Assembly: GCF_046254905.1 (NCBI RefSeq)
Contig: NZ_CP158016.1
Span: 434,001 to 498,000, forward strand
Length of the DNA stretch: 64,000 nt
Direction of reading: 5' to 3'
From: Pseudaeromonas aegiceratis
GTDB lineage: Bacteria > Pseudomonadota > Gammaproteobacteria > Enterobacterales > Aeromonadaceae
A program made the translations under genes and the position numbers. The notes under the pieces are model-generated. The model ran no database searches. It saw only the letters and a program-made list of their open reading frames with translations, and had not been told where the DNA came from. Below, piece by piece: positions 7,677-16,808 of the stretch; the stretch's first letter is position 1, and each line of letters opens with the position of its first letter.

Positions 7677-7703
7677 AAAAAGGCCCCGTTAGGGGCCTTT
7701 TTT
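7675..7703. terminator. Bidirectional terminator between can and the porin gene
   Basis: GGCCCC-GTTA-GGGGCC stem flanked by an A run on the left and a T run on the right, so it can serve both converging genes. Confidence 0.9.
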
Positions 7704-7715
7704 CTGGGCGACGAC

Positions 7716-8744
7716 TTAGAAGTCGTAGCGTGCGGCCAGCTGGAAGTCATCCTTGTAACCATCCAGTTGGTTGAAGCGGTATTCGCCGATGACGCGCATC
7801 TGCTTGTTGAACTTGTACTGGGCGCCCATGGTGAAGTAGTCGACGGTGTCGGTCTTGTCGCCGCTGATCTTTTTCTCGCCCTTGTTGTACAGCGCCATCA
7901 GGCCGACACCGTTCTCGAAGTTGTAACCCAGGGCGGCTTCCAGACCTGTGTTGTCGGTGCCGCTGGCCAGGAAGTCGGTACCATCGGCGTAGTTGATGGC
8001 GGCATACAGGGCCTTGTTGTCGAACTTGGCGCCGATCAGCCAAATCTTGGCATCGTCACCCACGTCACGCTGGCCCAGGGTATAGGCGGCACCCAGGCTC
8101 AGGCCCATGTCCAGGGTGTAGCTGGCGGCCAGGCCATAGGCCGCAGCATTGCTCTTGTCGCTTTCATCTTCGGTGTCGGCACCGTCGAACTTGTAGTTGG
8201 CTTCCAGACCAAAGCCGCCGAAGGTACCGGCATACTTCAGCACGGAGGCGGCGCGGTCGGTGGCGAAGTTGTCGGTGCCATCCCCCATGGCTTCGGCACC
8301 GTAGCCATCAGACAGAGCCACGTCGGTCCAGTCGGCCACGGAGGCGAAGGAGCCCTTCTGGCGACCGAAGGTCAGGGTGCCGGCATCGGACTTCACCCCG
8401 GCGAAGGCCAGACGGGTGCGCAGGTTGCCGCTGTTGTCCTTCACGGTCTTTTCGCTGTCGCCGATATTGAACTGGGCTTCGTACTGGGCCAGTGCGGACA
8501 GGCCGTTGCCGATGTCGCTGTTGGCCTTGGCGCCGAAGCGGATGAACTGGTTGGCACCGATCTTGGCGCTGTGATCCTTGATGCTGTCACCGTCATCGTT
8601 GACTTCGTCCTTGGTGCCAAAGAAGTGACCGGCATAAACACGGCCATACAGGTCTACGTTAGCGGCATCAGACTTGAATACTTCGGCGGCGTGAGCGCTG
8701 GTGGCGGCCAACAGGGCGATGGCGACGGCACTGAACTTTTTCAT
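7716..8744 (-). CDS. Gram-negative general porin (OmpC/OmpF superfamily)
   Basis: A 342-residue outer-membrane trimeric porin. It has a signal peptide cleaved after Ala-His-Ala (near residue 19), then an alternating beta pattern with the typical first strand VDLYGRVYAG, the FGRQKGS loop segment near 130 and a C-terminal Phe (AARYDF) as needed for BAM recognition. AAGGAAGCAAG precedes the start. Substrate preference and the exact E. coli counterpart cannot be told from sequence. It stands alone, convergent with can and divergent from glpX. Confidence 0.92.
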   Translation of the reverse strand: MKKFSAVAIALLAATSAHAAEVFKSDAANVDLYGRVYAGHFFGTKDEVNDDGDSIKDHSAKIGANQFIRFGAKANSDIGNGLSALAQYEAQFNIGDSEKTVKDNSGNLRTRLAFAGVKSDAGTLTFGRQKGSFASVADWTDVALSDGYGAEAMGDGTDNFATDRAASVLKYAGTFGGFGLEANYKFDGADTEDESDKSNAAAYGLAASYTLDMGLSLGAAYTLGQRDVGDDAKIWLIGAKFDNKALYAAINYADGTDFLASGTDNTGLEAALGYNFENGVGLMALYNKGEKKISGDKTDTVDYFTMGAQYKFNKQMRVIGEYRFNQLDGYKDDFQLAARYDF

Positions 8745-8957
8745 CTTGCTTCCTTATCGATGTTAGTAACGCAAAAGAGGGTTAATGCGAGGGCAGATGC
8801 TAGGGGTTGGTCGTGACGCTTGGGTTACGCTTGTGTGAAGCTTTTATGGTGGGATAAGCCGCCAGTGGTGGCGGGATTGGCGAGACTAAACAGGGGCGCA
8901 AAGGTTTGACCCTGTGATAAAATGCCGCGTCCAACCGAGATGAGGTTAAACGAACAA

Positions 8958-9965
8958 ATGAGACGTGAACTGGCGATTGAGTTTTCCCGCGTGACCGAGG
9001 CGGCTGCCCTGGCCGGCTATAAGTGGCTGGGCCGTGGCGACAAAAATGCCGCCGATGGCGCCGCCGTGGCCGCGATGCGGTTCGTGCTCAACCAGATCGA
9101 GATCGATGGCGAGATCGTCATCGGGGAAGGGGAGATCGACGAGGCACCCATGCTGTATATCGGTGAGCGGGTCGGCTGTGGTGGGGATGGTGTGGATATC
9201 GCCGTGGATCCCATCGACGGTACCCGCATGACCGCCATGGGGCAGAACAACGCCGTGGCCGTGCTGGCGGCCGGCGACAAGGGCTGCTTCCTCAAGGCGC
9301 CGGACATGTACATGGAGAAGCTGATCGTCGGCGCCAAGGCCAAGGGGGTCATCGACCTCAACCTGCCGCTGGCCGACAACCTGCAGCGGGTTGCCCAGGC
9401 CCTGGACAAGCCGCTGAGCCGGCTCACCGTCATCACCCTGGCCAAGCCCCGCCATGAAGCCGCGATTGTCATGATGCAGCAGATGGGGGTGCGGGTGTTT
9501 GCCATCCCCGATGGCGACGTGGCGGCCTCTGTGCTCACCTGCCTGCCGGACAACGAGATAGACATGCTCTACTGCATCGGCGGCGCGCCGGAAGGGGTGG
9601 TCTCTGCCGCCGTGGTCCGCGCCCTGGACGGCGACATGCAGGGCCGCCTGCTGCCCCGTCACGAGGTGAAGGGGGATACCGAGGATAACCGTCGTCTGGG
9701 GGCCGAGGAGCTGGCCCGTTGTCAGAAGATGGGCATCCAGGTGGGCCTGGTCTATCGGCTGGAGGAGATGTCCAAGACCGACAACGTCATCATCTCCGTC
9801 ACCGGCATCACCAAGGGCGATCTGCTGGAGGGCATCACCAGTGATGGCGTGCTGGCCACCACCGAGACCCTGCTGATCCGCGGCAAGTCCCGCACCATTC
9901 GCCGCATCCGCTCCACCCATTACCTGGAGCGCAAGGACGCGGAGATCCAGCAACTGTTTCGCTAA
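8958..9965 (+). CDS. glpX: Class II fructose-1,6-bisphosphatase GlpX
   Basis: It removes the 1-phosphate of fructose 1,6-bisphosphate in gluconeogenesis. The 335-residue protein (E. coli GlpX has 336) begins MRRELAIEFSRVTEAAALAG, has the metal-binding GEGEIDEAPM near residue 58, DPIDGTRMTAMGQ near 85 and DGDVAASVL near 187. I chose the ATG at 8958, preceded by GAGGT, because it matches the family start; an in-frame ATG at 8922 adds 12 residues. The usual glpFK partners are not adjacent. Confidence 0.95.
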   Translation: MRRELAIEFSRVTEAAALAGYKWLGRGDKNAADGAAVAAMRFVLNQIEIDGEIVIGEGEIDEAPMLYIGERVGCGGDGVDIAVDPIDGTRMTAMGQNNAVAVLAAGDKGCFLKAPDMYMEKLIVGAKAKGVIDLNLPLADNLQRVAQALDKPLSRLTVITLAKPRHEAAIVMMQQMGVRVFAIPDGDVAASVLTCLPDNEIDMLYCIGGAPEGVVSAAVVRALDGDMQGRLLPRHEVKGDTEDNRRLGAEELARCQKMGIQVGLVYRLEEMSKTDNVIISVTGITKGDLLEGITSDGVLATTETLLIRGKSRTIRRIRSTHYLERKDAEIQQLFR

Positions 9966-10051
9966 GTTGACCGCCAGGGCGGTGGCGAACACTGCGCTGG
10001 CGATTAATTGCGCGATCGCACCAGGGCGGGGCCCTAAGCACCAAAAAACAC

Positions 10052-10080
10052 TTGCATGGACATGGGGCTTTCGGTAAATT
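10052..10080 (+). promoter_or_regulatory. Sigma-70 promoter of tRNA-Pro
   Basis: TTGCAT (10052-10057) and TAAATT (10075-10080) with a 17-bp spacer, 16 bp before the tRNA, followed by a GC-rich stretch typical of stringently controlled promoters. Confidence 0.65.
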
Positions 10081-10096
10081 CACGCCCCGCAGACAA

Positions 10097-10173
<77 letters not shown>

Positions 10174-10179
10174 AATCAG

Positions 10180-10213
10180 AAAAGGGGGTTAGCCTAGGCT
10201 AACCCCCTTTTTC
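10180..10213 (+). terminator. Intrinsic terminator after tRNA-Pro
   Basis: AAAGGGGGTTAGCC pairs perfectly with GGCTAACCCCCTTT, followed by TTT; it can also act on the minus strand. Confidence 0.9.
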
Positions 10214-10256
10214 ATTGCCCTTTTTGTCGCCCAGAGGGCGGCCGCCGGCCGAGGCG

Positions 10257-10424
10257 TCAGCGTTTGCCGGGGCCGCTCTTAAGATCCACCATCAGCATCA
10301 ACATCAGCACCACCGCCGAGATGAGGGGGCCATAGCTGAGGTAGAGGTCACCATAGCCTGCCAGGAACAGACACAGGGGCAAACCAATGACCAGAAGTAA
10401 GGTGCTGGAGAGAAAAAACCACAT
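10257..10424 (-). CDS. Small membrane protein, function unknown
   Basis: A 55-residue reading from the ATG at 10424 (MWFFLSSTLLLVIGLPL) has two hydrophobic segments and a short basic tail (KSGPGKR). A longer start at 10472 adds 16 residues; neither has a good Shine-Dalgarno. The hydrophobic pattern suggests a real inner-membrane peptide, divergent from nsrR. I do not recognise the family. Confidence 0.4.
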   Translation of the reverse strand: MWFFLSSTLLLVIGLPLCLFLAGYGDLYLSYGPLISAVVLMLMLMVDLKSGPGKR

Positions 10425-10471
10425 AGTTATTACGGAATAGTTGGGAATTGTGCTTTGTACTGCCGGCCACA

Positions 10472-10497
10472 TTATATCGGGTTACTTTGTGATATAA
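10472..10497. promoter_or_regulatory. Inverted repeat between the small membrane ORF and nsrR
   Basis: TTATATC (10472-10478) and GATATAA (10491-10497) form a perfect 7-bp inverted repeat with a 12-bp gap in the divergent intergenic region. It is a candidate operator, perhaps autoregulatory; it is not the classical NsrR consensus. Confidence 0.35.
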
Positions 10498-10562
10498 AGA
10501 GGCCTTGTGTCCTGACCGGGCCAGTCCCGGGCTGCGATTTATTTATGCCGGATTCATAGACC

Positions 10563-11012
10563 ATGCAACTGACCCTGTTCACCGATTACGCCCTGCGTAC
10601 CCTTGTCTACCTGGCCCTGCAGGAGCCAGATCGGCTTGCCACCATCACGGAGGTGGCGGAGACCTTCCAGATTTCCCGCAACCACGTGGTGAAGATTGTT
10701 CATCAACTGGGGGTCAAGGGCTATGTGGAGACGGTGCGCGGCAAGCATGGCGGCATCCGCCTGGCCCGGCCGAGCGAGGCCATCAGCCTCAAGGATGTGG
10801 TCAGCGACATGGAGAACCTCACCTGTCTGATGGACTGCAAGCGCGAGGCCTGTCTGCTCACCAGCGGCTGTCGCTTCCAGGGGATCTTGCGCAAGGCCCT
10901 GCGCGCCTTCCTCACAGTGTTGGATGAATTTACCCTGGCGGATCTGGTCAAGGACGAGCAGCGTCTGTGCGGTCTGCTCAGCCTGCCCATCCCCACCCGC
11001 CACCAGGACTGA
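10563..11012 (+). CDS. nsrR: Nitric-oxide-sensing Rrf2 repressor NsrR
   Basis: NsrR is an iron-sulfur repressor that releases DNA when NO attacks its cluster. The 149-residue protein has the Rrf2 winged helix (MQLTLFTDYALRTLVYLA, ISRNHVVKIVHQL, VRGKHGGIRLA) and cysteines at 88, 92, 97 and 103; 92, 97 and 103 fit the cluster ligands of E. coli NsrR (91, 96, 102). IscR differs in cysteine spacing. No NO-detoxification gene such as hmp is adjacent, so targets are elsewhere. Confidence 0.9.
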   Translation: MQLTLFTDYALRTLVYLALQEPDRLATITEVAETFQISRNHVVKIVHQLGVKGYVETVRGKHGGIRLARPSEAISLKDVVSDMENLTCLMDCKREACLLTSGCRFQGILRKALRAFLTVLDEFTLADLVKDEQRLCGLLSLPIPTRHQD

Positions 11013-11055
11013 TCTTGCCTGCCGGGCCCCGCGCGCCCGGCGTCTGGAGCCGCCC

Positions 11056-12438
11056 ATGATCCCCATGTCTGAACCCGTCGTCTGGTGGTCCCTGCTGGGG
11101 CTATTGAGCCTGCTGGTCGTGCTGCTGCTGTGGCAATGGCGGCGCCAGCAGCTGGTCAATGTGCTGACCCAGGCGCAGCTGGCACAGCAGACCGAACGAC
11201 TGCAGGAGCTGCAGGCCGAGCGCCAGCAGTGGCTGGAGCGGCATGAACAACAGCAGCTGAACCTGATGCGGCTGAGCACCCGGGTCAAGGAGTACGAGAC
11301 CCTGCTCCATGCCGAGCGTCAGCATCATGCCGAGCGGCTGCAGCAGCAGCAGGATGCCGAGGCGCGCCTGGGCGAGCAGTTTGAGAACCTGGCCAATCGC
11401 CTGTTTGAGCAGACCTCGGTGAGCTTTCGCCAACTGAACCAGGGACAGCTGGATTTGCTGCTGGGGCCCCTCAAGGCCCAGCTGGAGGGGTTTCGCCGCC
11501 AGATGAGCGAGACCCATGCCGAGGAGTCCCGCCAGCGCCATGGTCTCAAGTTTGAGCTGGAGCGGCTGGCCCAACTCAACCAGCAGATGAGTGTGGAGGC
11601 GGCGGCCCTGACCCGGGCCCTCAAGGGCGACAGCAAGCAGCAGGGTAACTGGGGCGAGGTGGTGCTGGGGCGCATCCTGGAGGAATCCGGTCTGCGGGCC
11701 GGTCACGAATACGAGCTGCAGGTGGCGGCCACCGCTCACGATGGCCGCCGTTATCAGCCGGACGTGGTGGTGCACCTGCCGGAGGGCAAGGACATCATCA
11801 TAGATGCCAAGGTCTCCCTCACCGCCTATGAGCGCTATTTCAATGCCGAGGACGACACCATACGTGCCTTGGCCCTCAAAGAGCACCTGGCCTCGGTGCG
11901 GGGTCACATCCGCGAGCTGGGGCGCAAGGACTACCATCAGTTGCCTGGGTTGCGCAGCCTGGATTATGTGCTGATGTTTGTGGCGGTGGAGCCGGCGTTT
12001 CTGGTGGCGCTGGAGGCGGATCCCAGCCTGGTTAAATTTGCACTGGATAACAATATCTTACTCGTGAGTCCTACTAATCTGATGGTGGCCCTGCGTACCA
12101 TAGATAACCTGTGGCGCCAGCATCAGCAGCACCAGAATGCCCGCTTGATTGCCGAGCGGGCCGGCCGCCTGTACGAGAAGTTCCGCCTCTATTGCGAAGA
12201 GATGCAGGCCCTGGGCGCCACCCTGGGCCGGGCCCAGGAAGGCTATGAGCGGGCCATGCAGCGGCTGACGGGGGGGCGCGGTAACCTCATCAGCCAGGCC
12301 GAGCAGCTGCGGGCCCTGGGGGTGGAGGTGAGCAAGCCCCTGCCGGAGAGCCTGCGGGAGCAGGCGGCGCTGGCGGATGAGCCGACTGGGGAGCCAAATA
12401 CCCCCTTGGCTCAGGTGAGATCAATCCAAGCGGAGTAA
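11056..12438 (+). CDS. rmuC: RmuC family protein
   Basis: RmuC limits recombination-associated inversions in E. coli and carries a predicted nuclease-like domain. The 460-residue protein starts with one transmembrane helix (WWSLLGLLSLLVVLLLW, residues 10-27), a long Gln-rich coiled coil to about 200, then the conserved domain GNWGEVVLGRILEESGL and KDIIIDAKVSLTAYERYF near 250. The ATG at 11056 has GGAG six bases upstream; the longer frame from 10924 overlaps nsrR in another frame and is not supported. Confidence 0.9.
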   Translation: MIPMSEPVVWWSLLGLLSLLVVLLLWQWRRQQLVNVLTQAQLAQQTERLQELQAERQQWLERHEQQQLNLMRLSTRVKEYETLLHAERQHHAERLQQQQDAEARLGEQFENLANRLFEQTSVSFRQLNQGQLDLLLGPLKAQLEGFRRQMSETHAEESRQRHGLKFELERLAQLNQQMSVEAAALTRALKGDSKQQGNWGEVVLGRILEESGLRAGHEYELQVAATAHDGRRYQPDVVVHLPEGKDIIIDAKVSLTAYERYFNAEDDTIRALALKEHLASVRGHIRELGRKDYHQLPGLRSLDYVLMFVAVEPAFLVALEADPSLVKFALDNNILLVSPTNLMVALRTIDNLWRQHQQHQNARLIAERAGRLYEKFRLYCEEMQALGATLGRAQEGYERAMQRLTGGRGNLISQAEQLRALGVEVSKPLPESLREQAALADEPTGEPNTPLAQVRSIQAE

Positions 12439-12444
12439 CCTGTC

Positions 12445-12642
12445 ATGCCGATCCCGTCAGCGAGCCTATCGACGACCGAGGCGAGCTCCGGCGAGGGCGA
12501 GCCGGGGTTGGCAGGGCTGCTGGCGCAGGGCGGCCGGCATGACTGTGACTACCATCCCCAACGTCTGTGTCCCTGCGCCTCCCAGGCGCCGCGCCTGTGT
12601 GATCACTGCCCCGAGCTGACCCTGCGCGGCGACGAGGCCTAG
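12445..12642 (+). CDS. Small Cys-rich hypothetical protein
   Basis: A 65-residue ORF 6 bases after rmuC, with GGAGTAACCTGTC before its ATG. Cysteines at 34, 42, 44, 52 and 55, arranged C-x7-C-x-C-x7-C-x2-C with nearby His, resemble a small zinc-binding module. The first 30 residues are low complexity. I do not recognise a family, and expression is likely by read-through from rmuC. It ends 10 bases before the convergent trkH stop. Confidence 0.45.
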   Translation: MPIPSASLSTTEASSGEGEPGLAGLLAQGGRHDCDYHPQRLCPCASQAPRLCDHCPELTLRGDEA

Positions 12643-12652
12643 CCCCCGGCCG

Positions 12653-14095
12653 TCAGTTCTTCCAGAACGAGGGGAAGAACAGCACCGCCACCGTCAGTAT
12701 CTCCAACCGTCCCAGCAGCATATCGAAGCTCAACACCCATTTGGCCGCCGCCGGCAGGCTGGCAAAGTTGCCCGCCGGACCGATGAGATCTCCTAGCCCG
12801 GGGCCCACATTGCTGACCGCCGTGATGGCGCCGCTGATGGCCACCAGGGGCGGCAGATCCATCAGCCCCAGGATGGCGGCACTGACGATGATCACTGCCA
12901 TATAGCTCAGCACGAAGGCCACCATGGAGCGGATGATGGCCTCGTTGACCGGGCGGCCGTTGTATTTTTGCGGAAAGACCCCGGAGGGGTGCATCAGCTG
13001 GCGGGCCTGCTTCTGGAACAGGGCCGCGGCCACCTGGATGCGGAAGATCTTGAGGCCGCCGGCGGTGGAGCCTGAGCAGGCGCCGAACAGCATCAGGAAC
13101 ACGAACAGCACGCTGGTGAAGTGGGTCCAGGTGCCGAAATCGGTGAGGCCATACCCAGTGGTGGTGAGCACCGAGATGATGTTGAAGGTGCTGATGCGTA
13201 GGGCGTCCGGGAAGCTGAAGGTCTCCTTGTGCCACAGCCAGAGGGTCATCATGCCGCTGACCACCACCACCAGCCAGAAGAAGCCCCGCACCTGGGCATC
13301 CTGAAACAGTATGTTCTGGCGGCGGCGCAGGCTCTGCACATAGAGCAAAAAGGGCAGGCCGCCCAGGAACATGAACAGGCTGGCGGTCCATTGGGCGCTG
13401 TGGGAGAAGTGGGACAAGGAGGCGTCGGAGGTGGAGTAGCCGCCGGTGGACAGGGTGGTCATGGCGTGGTTCAGCGCCTCGAAGGGCGTCATGCCGCACA
13501 GCCAGTAGGCGACGAAACAGAGGAATGACAGGCTGAGATAGACGATGACGATGTTCTTGGCCACGTTGGCCGCCCGGGGCGAGTCCTTGTCCGACTTGTC
13601 CGACGATTCGGTCTGGAACAGCTTCATGCCCCCCACGTTCAGGTAGGGCAACACGGCCACCGCCAGCACGATGAAGCCTACCCCTCCCAGCCACTGCAGC
13701 AAGGAGCGCCACAGCAAGATGCTGGGGGCCATCTCATCCAGGCCCGAGAGCACGGTGGAGCCCGTGGTGGTCACTCCGGACATGGTTTCGAAGTAGGCGT
13801 CGGTGAAGCTGATCTGGTTGATGAACACGAAGGGCAGGGCGCCGAACACACAGGCCACCGCCCACACCATGCTGGTCAACACGAACATGTCCCGCACCTT
13901 GAGGCGGAACTCCGCCTTGTGGCCGTAGTGCAGGCAGATGAAGGCCGCCACGTGGGTGATGATCACCGAGGCGAGAAACTCCGCCAACCCCGGGGTGCCG
14001 CTGAAGAAGGCCAGCAGGGTCGGCAGCCACATGAACAGGGCCAGCTTGGAGAGGGTCAGCCCTATGGTGAAGATGATGGGTTTGAAATTGATCAT
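12653..14095 (-). CDS. trkH: Trk potassium uptake channel subunit TrkH
   Basis: TrkH is the membrane pore of the Trk potassium uptake system, gated by TrkA. The 480-residue protein (E. coli 483) has four pore repeats with filter motifs TTTGST, TLSTGGYS, LTTTGYGL and VSNVGPG, and about ten hydrophobic segments. It lies 1 base after trkA, so the two are co-transcribed. Confidence 0.95.
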   Translation of the reverse strand: MINFKPIIFTIGLTLSKLALFMWLPTLLAFFSGTPGLAEFLASVIITHVAAFICLHYGHKAEFRLKVRDMFVLTSMVWAVACVFGALPFVFINQISFTDAYFETMSGVTTTGSTVLSGLDEMAPSILLWRSLLQWLGGVGFIVLAVAVLPYLNVGGMKLFQTESSDKSDKDSPRAANVAKNIVIVYLSLSFLCFVAYWLCGMTPFEALNHAMTTLSTGGYSTSDASLSHFSHSAQWTASLFMFLGGLPFLLYVQSLRRRQNILFQDAQVRGFFWLVVVVSGMMTLWLWHKETFSFPDALRISTFNIISVLTTTGYGLTDFGTWTHFTSVLFVFLMLFGACSGSTAGGLKIFRIQVAAALFQKQARQLMHPSGVFPQKYNGRPVNEAIIRSMVAFVLSYMAVIIVSAAILGLMDLPPLVAISGAITAVSNVGPGLGDLIGPAGNFASLPAAAKWVLSFDMLLGRLEILTVAVLFFPSFWKN

Positions 14096-14096
14096 G

Positions 14097-15473
14097 TCAC
14101 AGGAAGAAGGGGCTGGGTTGGAACAGACGCTCGACCTCGGGGATGTGCTTCTTGTCTACCAAGAACATCACCACGTGGTCGTCCTGCTGAATCACGGTGG
14201 AGTCGTGGGCGATGATCACCTCGTCGCCCCGCACCACGGCGCCTATGGTGGTGCCCGGCGGCAGCTTGAGCTCGCCGACGGTGCGGCCCACCACCTTGGA
14301 GGTGTTTTCGTCGCCGTGGGCGATGGCCTCGATGGCTTCGGCGGCGCCGCGGCGCAGTGAGTAGACGTTGGCGATGTCGGCGCGGCGCACATGGGTCAGC
14401 AGGGCGGAGATGGTGGCCTGCTGGGGGGACAGGGCGATGTCGATGGTGCCGCCCTGTACCAGATCCACGTAGGCGGCCCGCTGGATGAGGACGATGGCCT
14501 TGCGGGCGCCCAGCTTCTTGGCCAGCATGGCGGACATGATGTTGGCCTCATCCTCGTTGGTCACGGCGATGAAGACGTCGGTCTGATCTATGTGTTCTTC
14601 TTGCAGCAGCTCCTGGTTGGCGGAGTCACCGCAGAAGACGATGGTCTCTTCCAGGATCTCGGAGAGCTGTTCCGCCCGCTCGGCGTTGCGTTCGATGAGC
14701 TTGACGCTGTAACGCTTCTCCAGTTGCCGGGCCAGACCGGCCCCCACGTTGCCCCCGCCGACGATCATGATGCGTCGGTAGGGATTCTCCAGACGCTGCA
14801 ACTCGGACATCACCAGCCGAATATGGCCGGCGGCGGCCACGAAGAACACCTCGTCGTCCGCCTCTATGATGGTGGTGCCCTGGGGGCGGATGGGGCGACC
14901 CTGACGGAAGATGGCCGCCACCCGGGTCTCGATGTTGGGCATGTGCTCTTTGAGGGTGGCCAGGGCGTTGCCCACCAGGGGGCCGCCGTAGTAGGCCTTC
15001 ACCGCCACTAGGCCCACCTTGCCACCGGCGAAGTCCACTACCTGCAGGGCGCCGGGATACTCGATGAGCCGGCGCAGGTAGTCGGTGACCAGCTGCTCGG
15101 GAGAGATGAGGTGATCCACCGGGATGGCGTCGTTGTTGAACAGGGTCTCCTGCTCCGCCAGGTAGGCCTGGGAGCGGATGCGGGCCACCTTGTTGGGAAT
15201 ATTGAACAGGGAGTAGGCCACCTGGCAGGCGATCATGTTGGTCTCATCGCTGTTGGTCACCGCCACCAGCATGTCGGCATCTTCGGCACCGGCCTCCCGC
15301 AACACCCGGGGATGGGAACCGGCCCCCTGTACCACCCGCAGGTCGTACTTGTCCTGCAGCTCCCGCAGCCGTTCCGTGTTGGTGTCGATGAGGGTGATGT
15401 CGTTGTTCTCACCCACCAGGTTTTCGGCCAGGGTGCCGCCCACTTGGCCAGCGCCGACGATGATGATCTTCAT
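14097..15473 (-). CDS. trkA: Trk potassium transporter NAD-binding subunit TrkA
   Basis: A cytoplasmic nucleotide-binding regulator of Trk potassium uptake. The 458-residue length is that of E. coli TrkA. It contains two RCK units: GAGQVGGTLAENL at the N-terminus and GGGNVGAGLARQLE near residue 235, each with an acidic residue at the end of the second beta strand and followed by RCK_C domains. Lies 5 bases after rsmB and 1 base before trkH. Confidence 0.96.
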   Translation of the reverse strand: MKIIIVGAGQVGGTLAENLVGENNDITLIDTNTERLRELQDKYDLRVVQGAGSHPRVLREAGAEDADMLVAVTNSDETNMIACQVAYSLFNIPNKVARIRSQAYLAEQETLFNNDAIPVDHLISPEQLVTDYLRRLIEYPGALQVVDFAGGKVGLVAVKAYYGGPLVGNALATLKEHMPNIETRVAAIFRQGRPIRPQGTTIIEADDEVFFVAAAGHIRLVMSELQRLENPYRRIMIVGGGNVGAGLARQLEKRYSVKLIERNAERAEQLSEILEETIVFCGDSANQELLQEEHIDQTDVFIAVTNEDEANIMSAMLAKKLGARKAIVLIQRAAYVDLVQGGTIDIALSPQQATISALLTHVRRADIANVYSLRRGAAEAIEAIAHGDENTSKVVGRTVGELKLPPGTTIGAVVRGDEVIIAHDSTVIQQDDHVVMFLVDKKHIPEVERLFQPSPFFL

Positions 15474-15478
15474 GTTGA

Positions 15479-16771
15479 TTACCGTTTGATCAGCTTGGCG
15501 TAGTAGAAGCCGTCCATGTTTCCTTCTCCCGGCAGCAGTTGCCAGCCGGGGCGATCCACGCCGCCATCCTGGGGCAGGGCCACCAGCTGGGCATCCGGGG
15601 TGCGCGCGACAAAGGCCTTGATCTGTTCACAGTTTTCGTCCGGCAGGACGGAACAGGTCGCATACAGGAGGGTACCGCCCGGCTTGAGTTTGCACCAGAG
15701 CGCATCGAGAATTTTCCCCTGCAGGGTCACCAGTTCGGCGATGTCCTCGTTGCGGCGCAGCCACTTGATATCCGGATGGCGGCGGATGACGCCGGTGGCC
15801 GAACAGGGGGCATCCAGCAGGATGCGATCAAAATCCGGACCGTTCCACCACGCCTGGGGGCGGGCGGCATCGCCGCAGATCACCTGGGCGGTGAGCTGCA
15901 GGCGCTGCAGGTTGTCGTGGACCCGCGCCAGCCGCTTGGCGTCACTATCCAGGGCGACGAGACCCGCCAGGGCCGGTTGGCGCTCCAGCAGATGGGCCGT
16001 CTTGCCACCCGGCGCGGCGCAGGCATCCAGCACCCAGTCGCCGGGCTGGGGATCCAGCAGACGGGCTGCCTGCTGGGCGGCGCCATCCTGCACCGATACC
16101 CAGCCTTCGGCAAAGCCCGGCAGTTGGCTGACCTCACAGGGCTGGGCCAGGCAGAGGCCCTCGCTGCCGGGATCTTCACCGGCCACATCAATCTCCTGGG
16201 CGGCCAGTAGGGCCAGATAGCTGGCTCTATCATGGTGCCGGCGGTTGACCCGCAGCCAGAGGGGCGGACGCTGGTTGTTGGCGTCGAGGATCGCCGTGTA
16301 TTGCCCCGGGTAGGCGGCCTTGAGGCGCTGCAGCAGCCATTTTGGATGGGCAAAGCGGCTGGTTTCCTGCTCATCCACCCGCAGCTGCAGGGCCTCGGCT
16401 TGGCGCTGCACGTTGCGCAACACGCCGTTCAGCATGCCGCGGAAGGTGTCGCCCTTGAGCAGCCGGCAGGCCGAGACGGTCTCCGACAGGGCGGCATGGG
16501 GGGGGATGCGGGTGTAGAGCAGCTGATAGATGCCCACCAGCAACAGATAATGCAGGGTCCGGTACTTGCCCTTGAGCGGCTTGCTCATCAGCGCGGCGGC
16601 AATTGCCTCCAGGCGGGAGAGCCAGCGCAGGCTGCCGAAGCACAGCTCCTGCAGCAGGGCGCGATCTTTGGCGGCCAGTTGTTGCTGGGCCGCCGGCAGC
16701 ACGGCGGAGAGGGAGGCTCCCTGCTCCACCACCTCAAACAGTACCTTGGCGGCGTGGGCGCGAGTTTTCAT
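15479..16771 (-). CDS. rsmB: 16S rRNA (cytosine967-C5)-methyltransferase RsmB
   Basis: RsmB makes m5C967 in 16S rRNA. The 430-residue protein has an N-terminal NusB-like domain (residues 1-145) and a SAM domain with DACAAPGGKTAHLLE near 255, DAPCSATGVIRRHPD near 320 and the catalytic-type YATCSVLPDENCEQI near 375; both conserved cysteines are present. It lies between fmt and trkA, the usual proteobacterial order. Confidence 0.96.
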   Translation of the reverse strand: MKTRAHAAKVLFEVVEQGASLSAVLPAAQQQLAAKDRALLQELCFGSLRWLSRLEAIAAALMSKPLKGKYRTLHYLLLVGIYQLLYTRIPPHAALSETVSACRLLKGDTFRGMLNGVLRNVQRQAEALQLRVDEQETSRFAHPKWLLQRLKAAYPGQYTAILDANNQRPPLWLRVNRRHHDRASYLALLAAQEIDVAGEDPGSEGLCLAQPCEVSQLPGFAEGWVSVQDGAAQQAARLLDPQPGDWVLDACAAPGGKTAHLLERQPALAGLVALDSDAKRLARVHDNLQRLQLTAQVICGDAARPQAWWNGPDFDRILLDAPCSATGVIRRHPDIKWLRRNEDIAELVTLQGKILDALWCKLKPGGTLLYATCSVLPDENCEQIKAFVARTPDAQLVALPQDGGVDRPGWQLLPGEGNMDGFYYAKLIKR

Positions 16772-16808
16772 GATGGATCCTGTTTAGATCGGGGATGACC
16801 CGACCGAT

